Assembly: GCF_004344915.1 (NCBI RefSeq)
Contig: NZ_SKFG01000014.1
Location: 53,759 to 117,758, forward strand
DNA length: 64,000 bases
Reading direction: 5' to 3'
From: Paenibacillus albiflavus
GTDB taxonomy: Bacteria > Bacillota > Bacilli > Paenibacillales > NBRC-103111
The notes under the pieces were generated by a model. That model made no database searches and was not told the origin of the DNA. It was given only the letters and a program-made list of their open reading frames with translations. The position numbers and the translations under genes were made by a program. Shown piece by piece: positions 7,854 through 19,273 of the stretch. Position 1 is the first letter of the stretch; each line of letters begins with the position of its first letter.

Positions 7854-9635
7854 ATGGTGACTTGGATTTATGGATTCTGCGGTGGGATCATTTTTATTGT
7901 ATTTGTGATGTTGGTCTATAAAAGAATATGTGTAGTCCGTACACAGCAAATGAACAAGCCTGAACCTGACCAGTCTTTATTTGACACTTTATTTATTAAT
8001 AGTATGAATGGTGTTGCGGTTCTGGATTGTGATGAAAGAATAATAAGAGTCAATTCAGCCTTCAAAAATATGCTGGGCTACATGGAAGAAGAAATATTAC
8101 AGAAATCTCTTGGTTCATTCGTTCTTGAGGAAGATCAACCACTGAGTGTGCAAGCTAAGCTTCAACAGCAGCCAGGCGCAGGAGTTACAGGTCTAATGAC
8201 TGCTGCCAAGCATGAGCAGGGATATCGTGTTGAGCTTAAATCATCTGCTGTTCCAGTAATATTGGATGAAACTGCGGCACAGGGTTATCTCGTTATTTGC
8301 GAGGATGTCACAGAACGCAAACGATTTGGTGAGCATATAAGGCATATGTCATTCTATGATGATATGACGGGATTGCCGAATAGGCAATTGTTTCAGGAAG
8401 AGCTTAGTAAGCTATTACGAACGACGCCAAAGCAAGAGGGAAACAAGCTTGCGGTGTTCTATGCGGATGTTATTGATTTTAGAATTATTAATGAGTCTTT
8501 TGGATTTGAACATGGAAATATGGTGCTCTTGCAGCTAGCAGAACGGTTTATGCGTTGTATAGGTGAGAACGACATACTCGCAAGATCGGAGGGTGATCAA
8601 TTCGCTTTCTGTTATCCGAATGTAAAGGATATTGACCATGCCTTAGAGCTCGCGCAATCAATTGCTAGTGTAATGGAGCAACCATTCGTCGTTGATCAGC
8701 AGGAGGTCTATATCTACATATGTATTGGAATCGTACTGCATCTTAATGAGAAAGATACAGCAGATATATTGATGAAGAATGCTAATATTGCACTTACGCA
8801 AGCTAAGGATAAGGAAAAAAGTAATATTCAGGTGTTCCATGTGGCGATGGAAACCTATTCGATTCAGCGTCTTAAGTTGGAAAATGAGCTGCGTCATGCT
8901 ATTTCTAACCAAGAATTCATTCTGCATTATCAACCGCAAGTCGATATACATACAGGCCAAATCATTGGTATGGAGGCATTGGTTCGCTGGATGCATCCGA
9001 CCAAAGGGATGATTCCTCCTAAAGAATTTATACCATTAGCTGAAGAAACCGGCTTCATTGTTCAGCTAGGAGACTGGGTGCTATACGAAGCATGCAGACA
9101 GAATAAAGCGTGGCAGGATCAAGGACTATTGCATGTGCCCGTATCCGTTAATTTGTCCATGCGACAATTCTCTGAACATGGGATAAAGAACAAAATTTCT
9201 GAAGTGTTGGTAGATACAGGACTTCCTCCAAAGTACTTGGAAATTGAAATTACAGAGAGCATGACGATGGACGTTAAGCATGCTTCAGATTGGCTCAATA
9301 AGCTTAAGAAGCTTGGGGTTCAAGTGGCTATTGATGATTTTGGAACAGGCTATAGTTCCCTATCTTATATTAAGCAGTTCCCGATTGATAAGCTCAAAAT
9401 TGATCGTTCATTCGTGAATGATATGCTGCTAGATCCGAACAATGCGACCATCGTATCTACGATTATAGCGATGACTAGGCAGCTTAATCTCAAGGTGATT
9501 GCCGAAGGCGTAGAGACAAAGGAACAGCTGCAATTTCTACAGGAGAAGCAGTGTGATGAAGTGCAGGGCTTCTTGTTCTCTCCACCTGTCCCGTCGGATA
9601 CAATGGGATCTTTACTGGAGCAAGCAGTTCAATAA
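7854..9635 (+). CDS. PAS-GGDEF-EAL protein, predicted cyclic-di-GMP phosphodiesterase
   Basis: A 593-residue signalling protein anchored by one N-terminal transmembrane helix (about residues 4-23). A PAS domain (about 40-150) is followed by a GGDEF domain (about 160-325) and an EAL domain (about 335-590). The GGDEF signature reads SEGDQF, so cyclase activity is probably lost. The EAL domain keeps its catalytic set: EALVRW, the N of SVNLS, EITES, IDDFGTG, KIDRSF, AEGVET and VQGFLFS. The likely role is hydrolysis of c-di-GMP, perhaps with GTP sensing by the dead GGDEF. The start at 7854 has an AGGAGGA; the upstream in-frame start at 7836 does not. Confidence 0.88.
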   Translation: MVTWIYGFCGGIIFIVFVMLVYKRICVVRTQQMNKPEPDQSLFDTLFINSMNGVAVLDCDERIIRVNSAFKNMLGYMEEEILQKSLGSFVLEEDQPLSVQAKLQQQPGAGVTGLMTAAKHEQGYRVELKSSAVPVILDETAAQGYLVICEDVTERKRFGEHIRHMSFYDDMTGLPNRQLFQEELSKLLRTTPKQEGNKLAVFYADVIDFRIINESFGFEHGNMVLLQLAERFMRCIGENDILARSEGDQFAFCYPNVKDIDHALELAQSIASVMEQPFVVDQQEVYIYICIGIVLHLNEKDTADILMKNANIALTQAKDKEKSNIQVFHVAMETYSIQRLKLENELRHAISNQEFILHYQPQVDIHTGQIIGMEALVRWMHPTKGMIPPKEFIPLAEETGFIVQLGDWVLYEACRQNKAWQDQGLLHVPVSVNLSMRQFSEHGIKNKISEVLVDTGLPPKYLEIEITESMTMDVKHASDWLNKLKKLGVQVAIDDFGTGYSSLSYIKQFPIDKLKIDRSFVNDMLLDPNNATIVSTIIAMTRQLNLKVIAEGVETKEQLQFLQEKQCDEVQGFLFSPPVPSDTMGSLLEQAVQ

Positions 9636-9649
9636 CGGTTTAATATAGA

Positions 9650-9687
9650 AAAAACGCATTCGACCTTCAAAGTCGGATGCGTTTTTT
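9650..9687. terminator. Bidirectional terminator between convergent genes
   Basis: ACGCATTCGAC and GTCGGATGCGT pair around a 7-base loop, with an A-run on the left and a T-run on the right. It therefore works for the EAL gene (plus) and for the convergent gene ending at 9692 (minus). Confidence 0.9.
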
Positions 9688-9691
9688 CTTG

Positions 9692-10237
9692 TTAACTAGT
9701 CGTTATGTTATCGATCTCATTAAACTTATAAGTAAATACTTTCTTCTCATCCACATGATAAACGGTCAATGTTTCTTCTTCCGATGAAATATGGAGAATA
9801 CGGCAAGGAAGATCAAATGTTAATCCTTTTCCCTGAACGACATGCAGTCGTACGAGTGAATTGTCGTTCTTTAATTTGGTGAATCGGTCTAACCATGCTT
9901 TGGAGCCAGCAGAATTGATTGCTTTGGGCTTTGCATCGGATAGTTTATTGGGGGATTTGGATGGAGCAGCGATTACAGTGCCTGACTTTAATCCAATTGG
10001 TTTGGAGAAATCGGATTTCATCGCATTCTCTACGCGAGAATCAGACGATTTGGCCGATTTATTTAAATCGATTAGCTTACCCAGTTCAACACCATTCACT
10101 ATTTTATAATCCTTAACTGCATCTGAGCGGTTAAGGGTTTGCATTAACTTTTCCAAGGCTAGTCCATTCGATAATTCTTCTAACAAAATTTCAACAGTAA
10201 ATAAATAACCGGATTTATTATTCTGATTGGAACTCAT
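9692..10237 (-). CDS. Hypothetical protein, 181 aa
   Basis: I do not recognise this protein. The N-terminal 60 residues look helical (LEELSNGLALEKLMQTLNRS). A lysine/serine-rich linker of about 50 residues follows. The last 55 residues look like a small beta-domain (LTFDLPCRILHISSEEETL... VFTYKFNEIDNITTS). It is soluble, with no signal peptide. An AAGGTAGTG ribosome binding site precedes the ATG at 10237. It is convergent with the EAL gene and shares its terminator. No function can be assigned. Confidence 0.7.
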   Translation of the reverse strand: MSSNQNNKSGYLFTVEILLEELSNGLALEKLMQTLNRSDAVKDYKIVNGVELGKLIDLNKSAKSSDSRVENAMKSDFSKPIGLKSGTVIAAPSKSPNKLSDAKPKAINSAGSKAWLDRFTKLKNDNSLVRLHVVQGKGLTFDLPCRILHISSEEETLTVYHVDEKKVFTYKFNEIDNITTS

Positions 10238-10444
10238 GACTTTATCACTACCTTAATCCAGTAAAATTATTTGAAACCGTTCATCTATACGACTTTAGGT
10301 ATAAATATAACATGTCGATAATGCTGAACAAATGAGTCTTTAGTAGGAGATAATCGTACAAACTTCAATAGTTGAACGGTTTGTGACAAATGAGCATATA
10401 ATGCGATATGCATGAATCTTGAATGTAAAGGATGAGCGGATGTC

Positions 10445-10756
10445 ATGATTCGTATGGAACCAGTTGATATAAATGGACGCACAGCTATGGCAATTGAAGT
10501 AAAGCTTCCGAAAACAACATTAATCGCCATTACGACCAAGATTGGCTATATCATGTGTGGCGCCCTGGACGTAGGATTGCTGAATGAACGACTTAAGGAT
10601 CGGCAGATTATTGCTGCAAGGGCTACCGGTGTGCGAACGATTGAAGATCTGCTTACTATGCCTTTGGAATCCGTTACAGAAACAGCCGCATCCATGGGAA
10701 TTGTAGCTGGTATTACAGGACGAGAGGCAATTGAGAAAATGCTGCAGCATGAATGA
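10445..10756 (+). CDS. yunC: YunC-family protein (DUF1805)
   Basis: A 103-residue single-domain protein matching the Bacillus YunC family, including the characteristic GYIMCGALDVGLLNERL core, the ATGVRTIEDLL segment and the closing GREAIEKML. The function of the family is unknown. In Bacillus the gene lies in the yun cluster near suf genes, and here it directly precedes the SUF operon and is 10 kb from a YunD-type gene. It ends at a hairpin terminator 45 bases downstream, so it is probably transcribed on its own. Confidence 0.85.
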   Translation: MIRMEPVDINGRTAMAIEVKLPKTTLIAITTKIGYIMCGALDVGLLNERLKDRQIIAARATGVRTIEDLLTMPLESVTETAASMGIVAGITGREAIEKMLQHE

Positions 10757-10800
10757 CTAGTTGATTATATCAATAAAATGAATAAATGACGAAAGTTCAC

Positions 10801-10832
10801 GAGTTAGTCGTAATTGCGGCTGACTCTTTTTT
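10801..10832 (+). terminator. Terminator after yunC
   Basis: GAGTTAGTCG and CGGCTGACTC form a 10-bp stem (with G-T pairs) around TAATTG, followed by six T residues. Confidence 0.85.
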
Positions 10833-10898
10833 GATTGTTTAGTCACAATTCAGACACATTATTGGAGGTAATTAACTATTGGCGCTTAGGGCCAAAAC

Positions 10899-10926
10899 TT
10901 GAATAACCCTTTGTTTACGCTATAAT
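10899..10926 (+). promoter_or_regulatory. Candidate suf promoter (distal)
   Basis: TTGAAT (10899-10904), 16 bp, TATAAT (10921-10926) gives a good sigma-A promoter that would leave a leader of about 200 bases before sufC. A second TATAAT at 11039-11044 sits just upstream of the Fur-like sites and may be the -10 of a proximal promoter, although no good -35 was seen for it. Confidence 0.5.
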
Positions 10927-11058
10927 AAGGCTGATTGGTTCATGGTTTGAATAATTGAATTATGAAAATTAATAATATTGCTGTGATATTTGTTATAGTT
11001 TAGTGAAAAATGGCCTTTATTGATTTTTGTATTCGATATATAATAAACTTATATGTAT

Positions 11059-11098
11059 TGAGAATCATTGATAATCAATTTAGAATGATTATTAATTG
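11059..11098 (+). promoter_or_regulatory. Tandem Fur-box-like palindromes upstream of sufC
   Basis: Two adjacent AT-rich partial palindromes occur at 11059-11077 (TGAGAATCATTGATAATCA) and 11080-11098 (TTAGAATGATTATTAATTG). They resemble the 7-1-7 Fur consensus TGATAAT-N-ATTATCA with 10-11 of 14 matches each by eye. They lie just downstream of the proximal TATAAT and 34 bases before the sufC start, so a bound repressor would block the operon. Iron control of suf by Fur is inference. Confidence 0.45.
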
Positions 11099-11131
11099 AA
11101 AAATATACTTGTATATTGGAGGGCTTTGAAT

Positions 11132-11959
11132 ATGTCAAAATCACCTAGATTAACGATTGAAGACTTAAGAGCGGAAATTGAAGGTAAAGAAATCCTTAAA
11201 GGCTTAAGCCTTGATATAAAGGGCGGCGAAGTACATGCTATCATGGGACCTAACGGAACAGGTAAAAGTACGCTTGCTTCTACACTAATGGGTCATCCGA
11301 AGTATGAGGTAATGGGCGGTTCAGTTACATTTAATGATGAAGATCTTCTGGAAATGGCAGTTGACGAAAGAGCACGTGCTGGTCTATTCCTTGCCATGCA
11401 ATATCCAAGTGAAATTACAGGTGTAACGAATGCTGACTTCTTGCGCTCTGCGATTAACGCACGCCGTGAGGAAGGCAATGAGATTTCATTAATTCGTTTC
11501 ATTCGTCAAATGGAAGCCAAGATGAAAGATCTTGAGATGAACCCTGAGTTCGCACACCGTTATTTAAATGAAGGTTTCTCAGGCGGCGAGAAGAAACGTA
11601 ATGAAATTCTTCAAATGATGCTGCTTGAGCCAAGCTTAGTTATTCTGGATGAGATTGACTCCGGTCTAGATATTGATGCGCTTCGTATCGTAGCTAATGG
11701 CGTTAACAGCCTGCGCAGCGAAGATCGTGCATTCCTGATCATTACGCACTACCAACGTTTACTTAACTATATCACACCTGACTTCGTACACGTTATGATG
11801 CAAGGCCGTATTGTGAAATCTGGCGGTCCTGAGTTGGCACAACGTCTTGAGAACGAAGGATATGATTGGATTAAGGAAGAGCTAGGAATTGTTGACGAAA
11901 CAGTTGGTCAAGAAGAGGAAGAATTTCAAGTTCCAATGAACACAAAAGCGCCAAGATAA
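11132..11959 (+). CDS. sufC: Fe-S cluster assembly ATPase SufC
   Basis: A 275-residue ABC-type ATPase that powers the SufBCD scaffold. It has Walker A GPNGTGKST near residue 38, the ABC signature FSGGEKKRNE and Walker B LVILDEIDSGLD, with no membrane domain. The C-terminal tail is extended and acidic (ETVGQEEEEFQVP). The frame opens at 11096, but the ATG at 11132 has a GGAGGG 8 bases upstream and matches family starts. It is the first gene of sufCDSUB. Confidence 0.96.
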   Translation: MSKSPRLTIEDLRAEIEGKEILKGLSLDIKGGEVHAIMGPNGTGKSTLASTLMGHPKYEVMGGSVTFNDEDLLEMAVDERARAGLFLAMQYPSEITGVTNADFLRSAINARREEGNEISLIRFIRQMEAKMKDLEMNPEFAHRYLNEGFSGGEKKRNEILQMMLLEPSLVILDEIDSGLDIDALRIVANGVNSLRSEDRAFLIITHYQRLLNYITPDFVHVMMQGRIVKSGGPELAQRLENEGYDWIKEELGIVDETVGQEEEEFQVPMNTKAPR

Positions 11960-11981
11960 TTAACTTTTAGGAGGAATTCAC

Positions 11982-14930
<2,949 letters not shown>

Positions 14931-16328
14931 ATGGCTAAGAAAATGCCCGAAATGGAAGATTACAAGTATGGTTTTCGTGATGAACATAAATCTATTTTCC
15001 AGTCAGGTAAAGGCTTGACTCGTGAAATCGTTGCAGAAATATCGAAGATGAAAGGCGAGCCAGATTGGATGCTGGATTTTCGCTTGAAATCACTCGAAAT
15101 TTTTCAATCCAAGCCAATGCCTAATTGGGGCGGCGACATGAGTGATCTTGATTTTGATGATATCCAGTACTATGTTAAGCCTTCCGAGAAGCAAGGTAAA
15201 ACATGGGAAGAGGTTCCAACTGAGATCAAGGAAACTTTTGACAAGCTAGGAATTCCTGAAGCTGAACAGAAATACCTTGCGGGTGTATCTGCACAGTATG
15301 AATCTGAGGTTGTTTACCACAGCATGCAAAAGGAGCTTGAGGATCAAGGGGTTATTTTCACTGATACAGATACTGCACTTCGTGAATACCCTGAGTTATT
15401 CCGCAAACACTTTGCTACTGTAGTTCCGCCAAGTGATAATAAATTTGCTGCACTGAACTCCGCGGTATGGTCAGGCGGAAGCTTTATCTATGTACCAAAG
15501 GGTGTTAAATGTGAAGTTCCGCTTCAAGCGTACTTCCGTATTAACTCTGAGAATATGGGTCAATTCGAGCGTACACTTATTATTACTGATGAAGATAGCT
15601 TCGTTCACTACGTTGAAGGCTGTACAGCTCCAATCTACTCAACAAATTCTCTGCACTCCGCGGTTGTTGAGATTATTTGTAAGAAGAATTCTCGTGCTCG
15701 TTATACAACGATTCAGAACTGGGCACCGAATATCTATAACCTTGTAACCAAGCGTGCAGTCGCAGAAGAGAATGCAACGATGGAATGGGTTGATGGTAAC
15801 ATCGGTTCCAAGCTGACAATGAAATACCCAGCTGTTATTCTCAAAGGCCGTGGTGCCAAAGGTACCGTTCTTTCAATCGCAGTTGCAGGTAAAGGTCAGC
15901 TTCAAGATGCTGGTGCGAAGATTCACCATCTTGCTCCAGATACGACATCAACTATTATTTCGAAATCCATTTCCAAGCATGGCGGTAAAGTAACTTACCG
16001 TGGTCTTGCACAATTCGGTCGTGATTCTGATGGGGCTAAATCGAATATCAAGTGTGATACCCTTATCCTTGATAATCAATCCACTTCAGATACGATTCCA
16101 TATAATGAAATCAAGAACGATAACATTATTCTTGAGCATGAAGCAACTGTATCCAAAGTTTCTGAGGATCAATTGTTCTACCTCATGAGCCGTGGATTGA
16201 CGGAAGCAGAAGCAACTCAAATGATCGTAATGGGCTTCATCGAGCCATTCACGAAAGAGTTGCCAATGGAGTACGCTGTTGAAATGAATCGTCTCATCAA
16301 GTTTGAGATGGAAGGTTCTATTGGTTAA
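14931..16328 (+). CDS. sufB: Fe-S cluster assembly protein SufB
   Basis: A 465-residue main scaffold subunit on which the nascent cluster is built. The N-terminal region ([15 protein letters not shown]) is typical of Firmicutes SufB. The core holds [12 protein letters not shown], the [11 protein letters not shown] strand and the closing [24 protein letters not shown]. It is the last gene of the operon and is followed by a strong terminator. Confidence 0.96.
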   Translation: MAKKMPEMEDYKYGFRDEHKSIFQSGKGLTREIVAEISKMKGEPDWMLDFRLKSLEIFQSKPMPNWGGDMSDLDFDDIQYYVKPSEKQGKTWEEVPTEIKETFDKLGIPEAEQKYLAGVSAQYESEVVYHSMQKELEDQGVIFTDTDTALREYPELFRKHFATVVPPSDNKFAALNSAVWSGGSFIYVPKGVKCEVPLQAYFRINSENMGQFERTLIITDEDSFVHYVEGCTAPIYSTNSLHSAVVEIICKKNSRARYTTIQNWAPNIYNLVTKRAVAEENATMEWVDGNIGSKLTMKYPAVILKGRGAKGTVLSIAVAGKGQLQDAGAKIHHLAPDTTSTIISKSISKHGGKVTYRGLAQFGRDSDGAKSNIKCDTLILDNQSTSDTIPYNEIKNDNIILEHEATVSKVSEDQLFYLMSRGLTEAEATQMIVMGFIEPFTKELPMEYAVEMNRLIKFEMEGSIG

Positions 16329-16364
16329 TTGCAACAAGCCTAGATGCAACAACGTTGTTATAAG

Positions 16365-16406
16365 AAAGGTTCAACCTCTTAGAAATATGAGGTTGAACCT
16401 TTTTTG
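16365..16406 (+). terminator. Terminator of the suf operon
   Basis: A 14-bp stem (AAAGGTTCAACCTC with GAGGTTGAACCTTT) around a 10-base loop, followed by a T-run. Confidence 0.93.
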
Positions 16407-16567
16407 TGTTAATCAATTTAAGCTTGAGCCACTGGAACAAATGCAGTGTGCCTGCTGTCCCTAGTGATATCTTGGGACGCATCGAAGATGACGGCAACCA
16501 TCTCATCCTACATAATGGACCCTTGAGTAAGTTAAGGATCATTTTGCCTAAACATAATTTTTCGTAA
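16406..16567 (+). pseudogene. Possible gene remnant between sufB and the ArsR gene
   Basis: A frame open through 53 codons, starting inside the suf terminator T-run, reads plausibly as the C-terminal end of a protein (VPSDILGRIEDDGNHLILHN followed by GPLSKLRIILP). It has no start signal of its own and I recognise no family. It may be a decayed gene end or chance. Confidence 0.2.
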
Positions 16568-16591
16568 AATAGTTTATATTCAAAAAATAAG

Positions 16592-16677
16592 TTTACATTT
16601 TATCCCTTTTATAATATAATCTAATTAAATGATTATTAAATTAGATAATATTTAAATTAGATATTGATTAAATTAGA
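16592..16677 (+). promoter_or_regulatory. Strong promoter with operator repeats for the ArsR-type gene
   Basis: TTTACA (16592-16597), exactly 17 bp, TATAAT (16615-16620). Overlapping and following it, TTAAATTAGA occurs three times at 16636, 16652 and 16668, each 16 bp apart. The first forms an inverted repeat with ATCTAATTAAAT at 16619-16630. This is the layout of an autorepressed regulator, with several dimers on one face of the helix. Confidence 0.65.
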
Positions 16678-16693
16678 AGTGTGGGTGCGACTA

Positions 16694-17302
16694 ATGCAAT
16701 TGGATAAGGTGGTCAACTATCATAAGGCTCTTGCAGATCCTACAAGAATAAAAATTTTAATTCTGCTCGCTGATGGAGAAATGAATGGCCAAGTATTGGC
16801 GGAAAAGTTATGTGTTACACCTGCAACAATAACTCACCATGCTACGAAATTAAGAGAAGCTAGTCTGATTAACGAACGCAGGGATAAAAATACGATTTAT
16901 TTTTCATTAAATCATTACTTTATCAAGAATAGTGCCACAGCTACAGAAAATTTGATTTATCGAAAAGATAATAATTCCAAGGGAGGTACGGACATTTTGC
17001 AAGATGATTATAAGCGAATGAAGGACTCTGTCATTAGAAACTTTTTCACATCCGAAGGGAAATTGAAAAGCCTACCCGCTCAACTCAAGAAAAAACTTAT
17101 TGTGTTGGAACATCTAGTTTCCCAGTTGGAAAAAGGGCGGAAGTATAGCGAGAAGGAAATCAATGATTTTATTAAAAATTTCCATGAAGATTTCGCAACG
17201 ATACGAAGGGAATTTATTATGCACCAATTCATGTTCAGGGAAAGCGAAGTTTACGAATTAAACCCACAAGAAATGTGGGCGAGGTGGGAAGATCTGTCAT
17301 GA
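16694..17302 (+). CDS. ArsR-type winged-helix regulator with DUF2087 domain
   Basis: A 202-residue two-domain protein. Residues 1-85 are an ArsR-like helix-turn-helix (HKALADPTRIKILILLADGEM, then TPATITHHATKLREASLI). Residues about 110-200 match DUF2087 (LKSLPAQLKKKLIVLEHLV, then a YSEKEINDFIKNFHEDFATIRREFI stretch). No metal-binding cysteine pair of the classical ArsR site is visible. The frame opens with a TTG at 16664, but that lies in the operator repeats and lacks a ribosome site; the ATG at 16694 fits the family. Probable autoregulation is inferred from the repeats. Targets are unknown. Confidence 0.82.
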   Translation: MQLDKVVNYHKALADPTRIKILILLADGEMNGQVLAEKLCVTPATITHHATKLREASLINERRDKNTIYFSLNHYFIKNSATATENLIYRKDNNSKGGTDILQDDYKRMKDSVIRNFFTSEGKLKSLPAQLKKKLIVLEHLVSQLEKGRKYSEKEINDFIKNFHEDFATIRREFIMHQFMFRESEVYELNPQEMWARWEDLS

Positions 17303-17316
17303 CAACTATAACAAGT

Positions 17317-17357
17317 AAAAGTCCCTACGTACCTTAAAGGTATATAGGGACTTTTGT
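17317..17357. terminator. Terminator between convergent ArsR and DUF3231 genes
   Basis: AAAAGTCCCTA and TAGGGACTTTT pair, with an inner TACC/GGTA extension. A-runs and T-runs on both sides allow use from both strands. Confidence 0.85.
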
Positions 17358-17380
17358 TATTTTTAGGAAGATTTAAGTTG

Positions 17381-17896
17381 TTAATTATCGTTAACTGGTC
17401 TCATAACTTGTAGTGGTGGTGGGATTACCCAGCCTTTTTCTTTGCTTAGTCTAAGAATCTTCAAGCCTATTACAGCTTTTGTAGCATGATATTTAGCAAA
17501 TAAAGCTCCCACATCTTCTCTGATGGAAGTTCCGATAATTGCGCTACATCCAACCAATCCTGCAGATAAGCCGGCAGCAACGATAACTGATAGTTCTTGA
17601 TCTGAAAATCTTGCTCCGACAGGTATTTCTTCCAACTTAACTTCTGGTCTTTGGGGTAATGATGGAGAAGTTGCAATCCCGTTGGCAATAAGAATTGTGT
17701 CACATTCACTAACCTCAAGCTCAGCTTGATTGATCACGTCCTCAATGATTTCCTTTAGATCCTTATCCCCCGCATGAAAATAATACAATCGATTAATCGA
17801 TATTAAACCTTTTGAAGCAGTAGAAAACTGCCACATATTATAAATTTCCCCGTAATGAAGAGGTTCATCTTTCGGGTCGCCACTTAATATTCCCAT
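17381..17896 (-). CDS. DUF3231 family protein
   Basis: A 171-residue single DUF3231 unit, a ferritin-like helical family common in spore formers. The start MGILSGDPKDEPLHYGE, the IPVGARFSDQE strand and the closing LRLSKEKGWVIPPPLQV are all typical. Helical acidic/histidine residues (HAGDKDLKEIIEDVINQAELE) suggest a four-helix bundle. Many relatives carry two such units; this one carries one. An AAGGAGAT lies 8 bases before the ATG. The molecular function is not established. A spore-associated or stress role is often assumed. Confidence 0.85.
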   Translation of the reverse strand: MGILSGDPKDEPLHYGEIYNMWQFSTASKGLISINRLYYFHAGDKDLKEIIEDVINQAELEVSECDTILIANGIATSPSLPQRPEVKLEEIPVGARFSDQELSVIVAAGLSAGLVGCSAIIGTSIREDVGALFAKYHATKAVIGLKILRLSKEKGWVIPPPLQVMRPVNDN

Positions 17897-18040
17897 TGAT
17901 TCTAATCTCCTTGTCAGTTGATGTCATCGATGGTTATAATACCCGATCTTAAAAACACTATTCTTTATGGATTAATCAATAAAGGCTGCCCTTATAAGTA
18001 GTTTCTTTCTACTTAGGCAGCCCTTCTGTTTAGCTAAATG

Positions 18041-19144
18041 TTATGTCATGAGCACGGTTTGGATTTCTAACTCTCGATTCTTGGTCATATCAACAAATTT
18101 ATCGTCGATTTTAATGAGTGGACGGAAGAAGTCCGTAGGATTCGTCATGATGATCGTACCCTTCTGACCGTTGGTGAGGATAACTTTCTTGTTAATAAAG
18201 TTAGGCAGCATGTTCTTAATGAACGTTTGAACGATTGTCGGGTCCAGCTTGCCAAAACTCATTTCATTTAATTCTTTGAGTACATAGAGAAGATCGCGAT
18301 CATCTGAATACACTCGCTTGGAGATCATAGCGCTGTAAATATCAGCAACAGCAATGATTTTGGCTATCGGGTGAATTTGATCGGCGGTTCTGCCTTCTGG
18401 ATATCCTGATCCATCTGAGCGTTCATGGTGCTGCAGTGCTGCAGCGGCTAGATCTTCGTCCTGCATTGAATTCATGATGATCTCGTAACCATAAGTTGTA
18501 TGTTTCTTTGCTTCTTCAAATTCTTCTTGCGTTAGTTTAGCAGGCTTAGTCAAGATTTGAGGATCAACTTTACTTTTGCCAATATCAAGCAAGAAGCCTG
18601 CTTTACCAATAAACTTTGCTTCCTGTTCCGATTTGTTCAGCCAAATAGCAAGGAAATAAGAGATAATACCTACTCGTACACAATGTTGAAAAGTATAATC
18701 ATCATCGGAGCCAAGTGAGAGCAGTAAACTTACTACGTCTTTCTCTTGCTTGATGTTGTTCATGAGAGGTGAGAATGAAGCGTTTACAACTGATATGTCA
18801 ATTTGACTATTTAATGCTGCACGATCAAATAGATCTTTGACACCTACTATTGCTTCATGGAATGAAACAACCGTGAAAGGAGATAAATGATCGGATATTT
18901 CAATAAGGGAGGCGTCTTGGTCGACAGATTCCATAACTGCTGTCTGTGTAAGTATCGGGTTAGATTCTGTCTGTGGAACTTCCCGCCATTTGATGCTCAC
19001 GTAATCAACTTCATGCTTAATGAGATATTGAATGTCTTGTGAGACGAGTACGGTAGAAGCAGACAATAAATGCAATCCAGAATGACTATAGACGTCTTCG
19101 ATTAGTTGATCTCCTGATTTAAGATTATGAATGCTTATTTTCAT
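18041..19144 (-). CDS. HD-GYP-like protein with degenerate HD motif
   Basis: A 367-residue protein with an N-terminal sensory region (about 1-130) and an HD-GYP domain (about 135-300). The GYP signature HHERSDGSGYPEG and KHTTYGYEI are intact, but the HD motif reads LLDIGKSKV, so the metal-binding histidine of HDIGK is replaced by leucine. HCVRVGI replaces the usual HSxxVA. It therefore may bind c-di-GMP or act structurally without phosphodiesterase activity. Another 367-residue HD-GYP protein, with an intact site, is encoded about 4 kb away at 22882. Confidence 0.85.
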   Translation of the reverse strand: MKISIHNLKSGDQLIEDVYSHSGLHLLSASTVLVSQDIQYLIKHEVDYVSIKWREVPQTESNPILTQTAVMESVDQDASLIEISDHLSPFTVVSFHEAIVGVKDLFDRAALNSQIDISVVNASFSPLMNNIKQEKDVVSLLLSLGSDDDYTFQHCVRVGIISYFLAIWLNKSEQEAKFIGKAGFLLDIGKSKVDPQILTKPAKLTQEEFEEAKKHTTYGYEIIMNSMQDEDLAAAALQHHERSDGSGYPEGRTADQIHPIAKIIAVADIYSAMISKRVYSDDRDLLYVLKELNEMSFGKLDPTIVQTFIKNMLPNFINKKVILTNGQKGTIIMTNPTDFFRPLIKIDDKFVDMTKNRELEIQTVLMT

Positions 19145-19273
19145 TCGAGGTCACCTTTACTGATATCTGAAGATATCGATTAATAGAACAATTAACAGTT
19201 TTATAGTAACAGTTCCTAAATTACAGCGCAATGAAAATTATATGAAAACACTTCTCCTCTAGCAAAAATGAGC

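Noticed and set aside
16406..16567. Post-sufB fragment as a functional gene
   Set aside because: It begins in the terminator T-run with no ribosome site; kept only as a low-confidence remnant.
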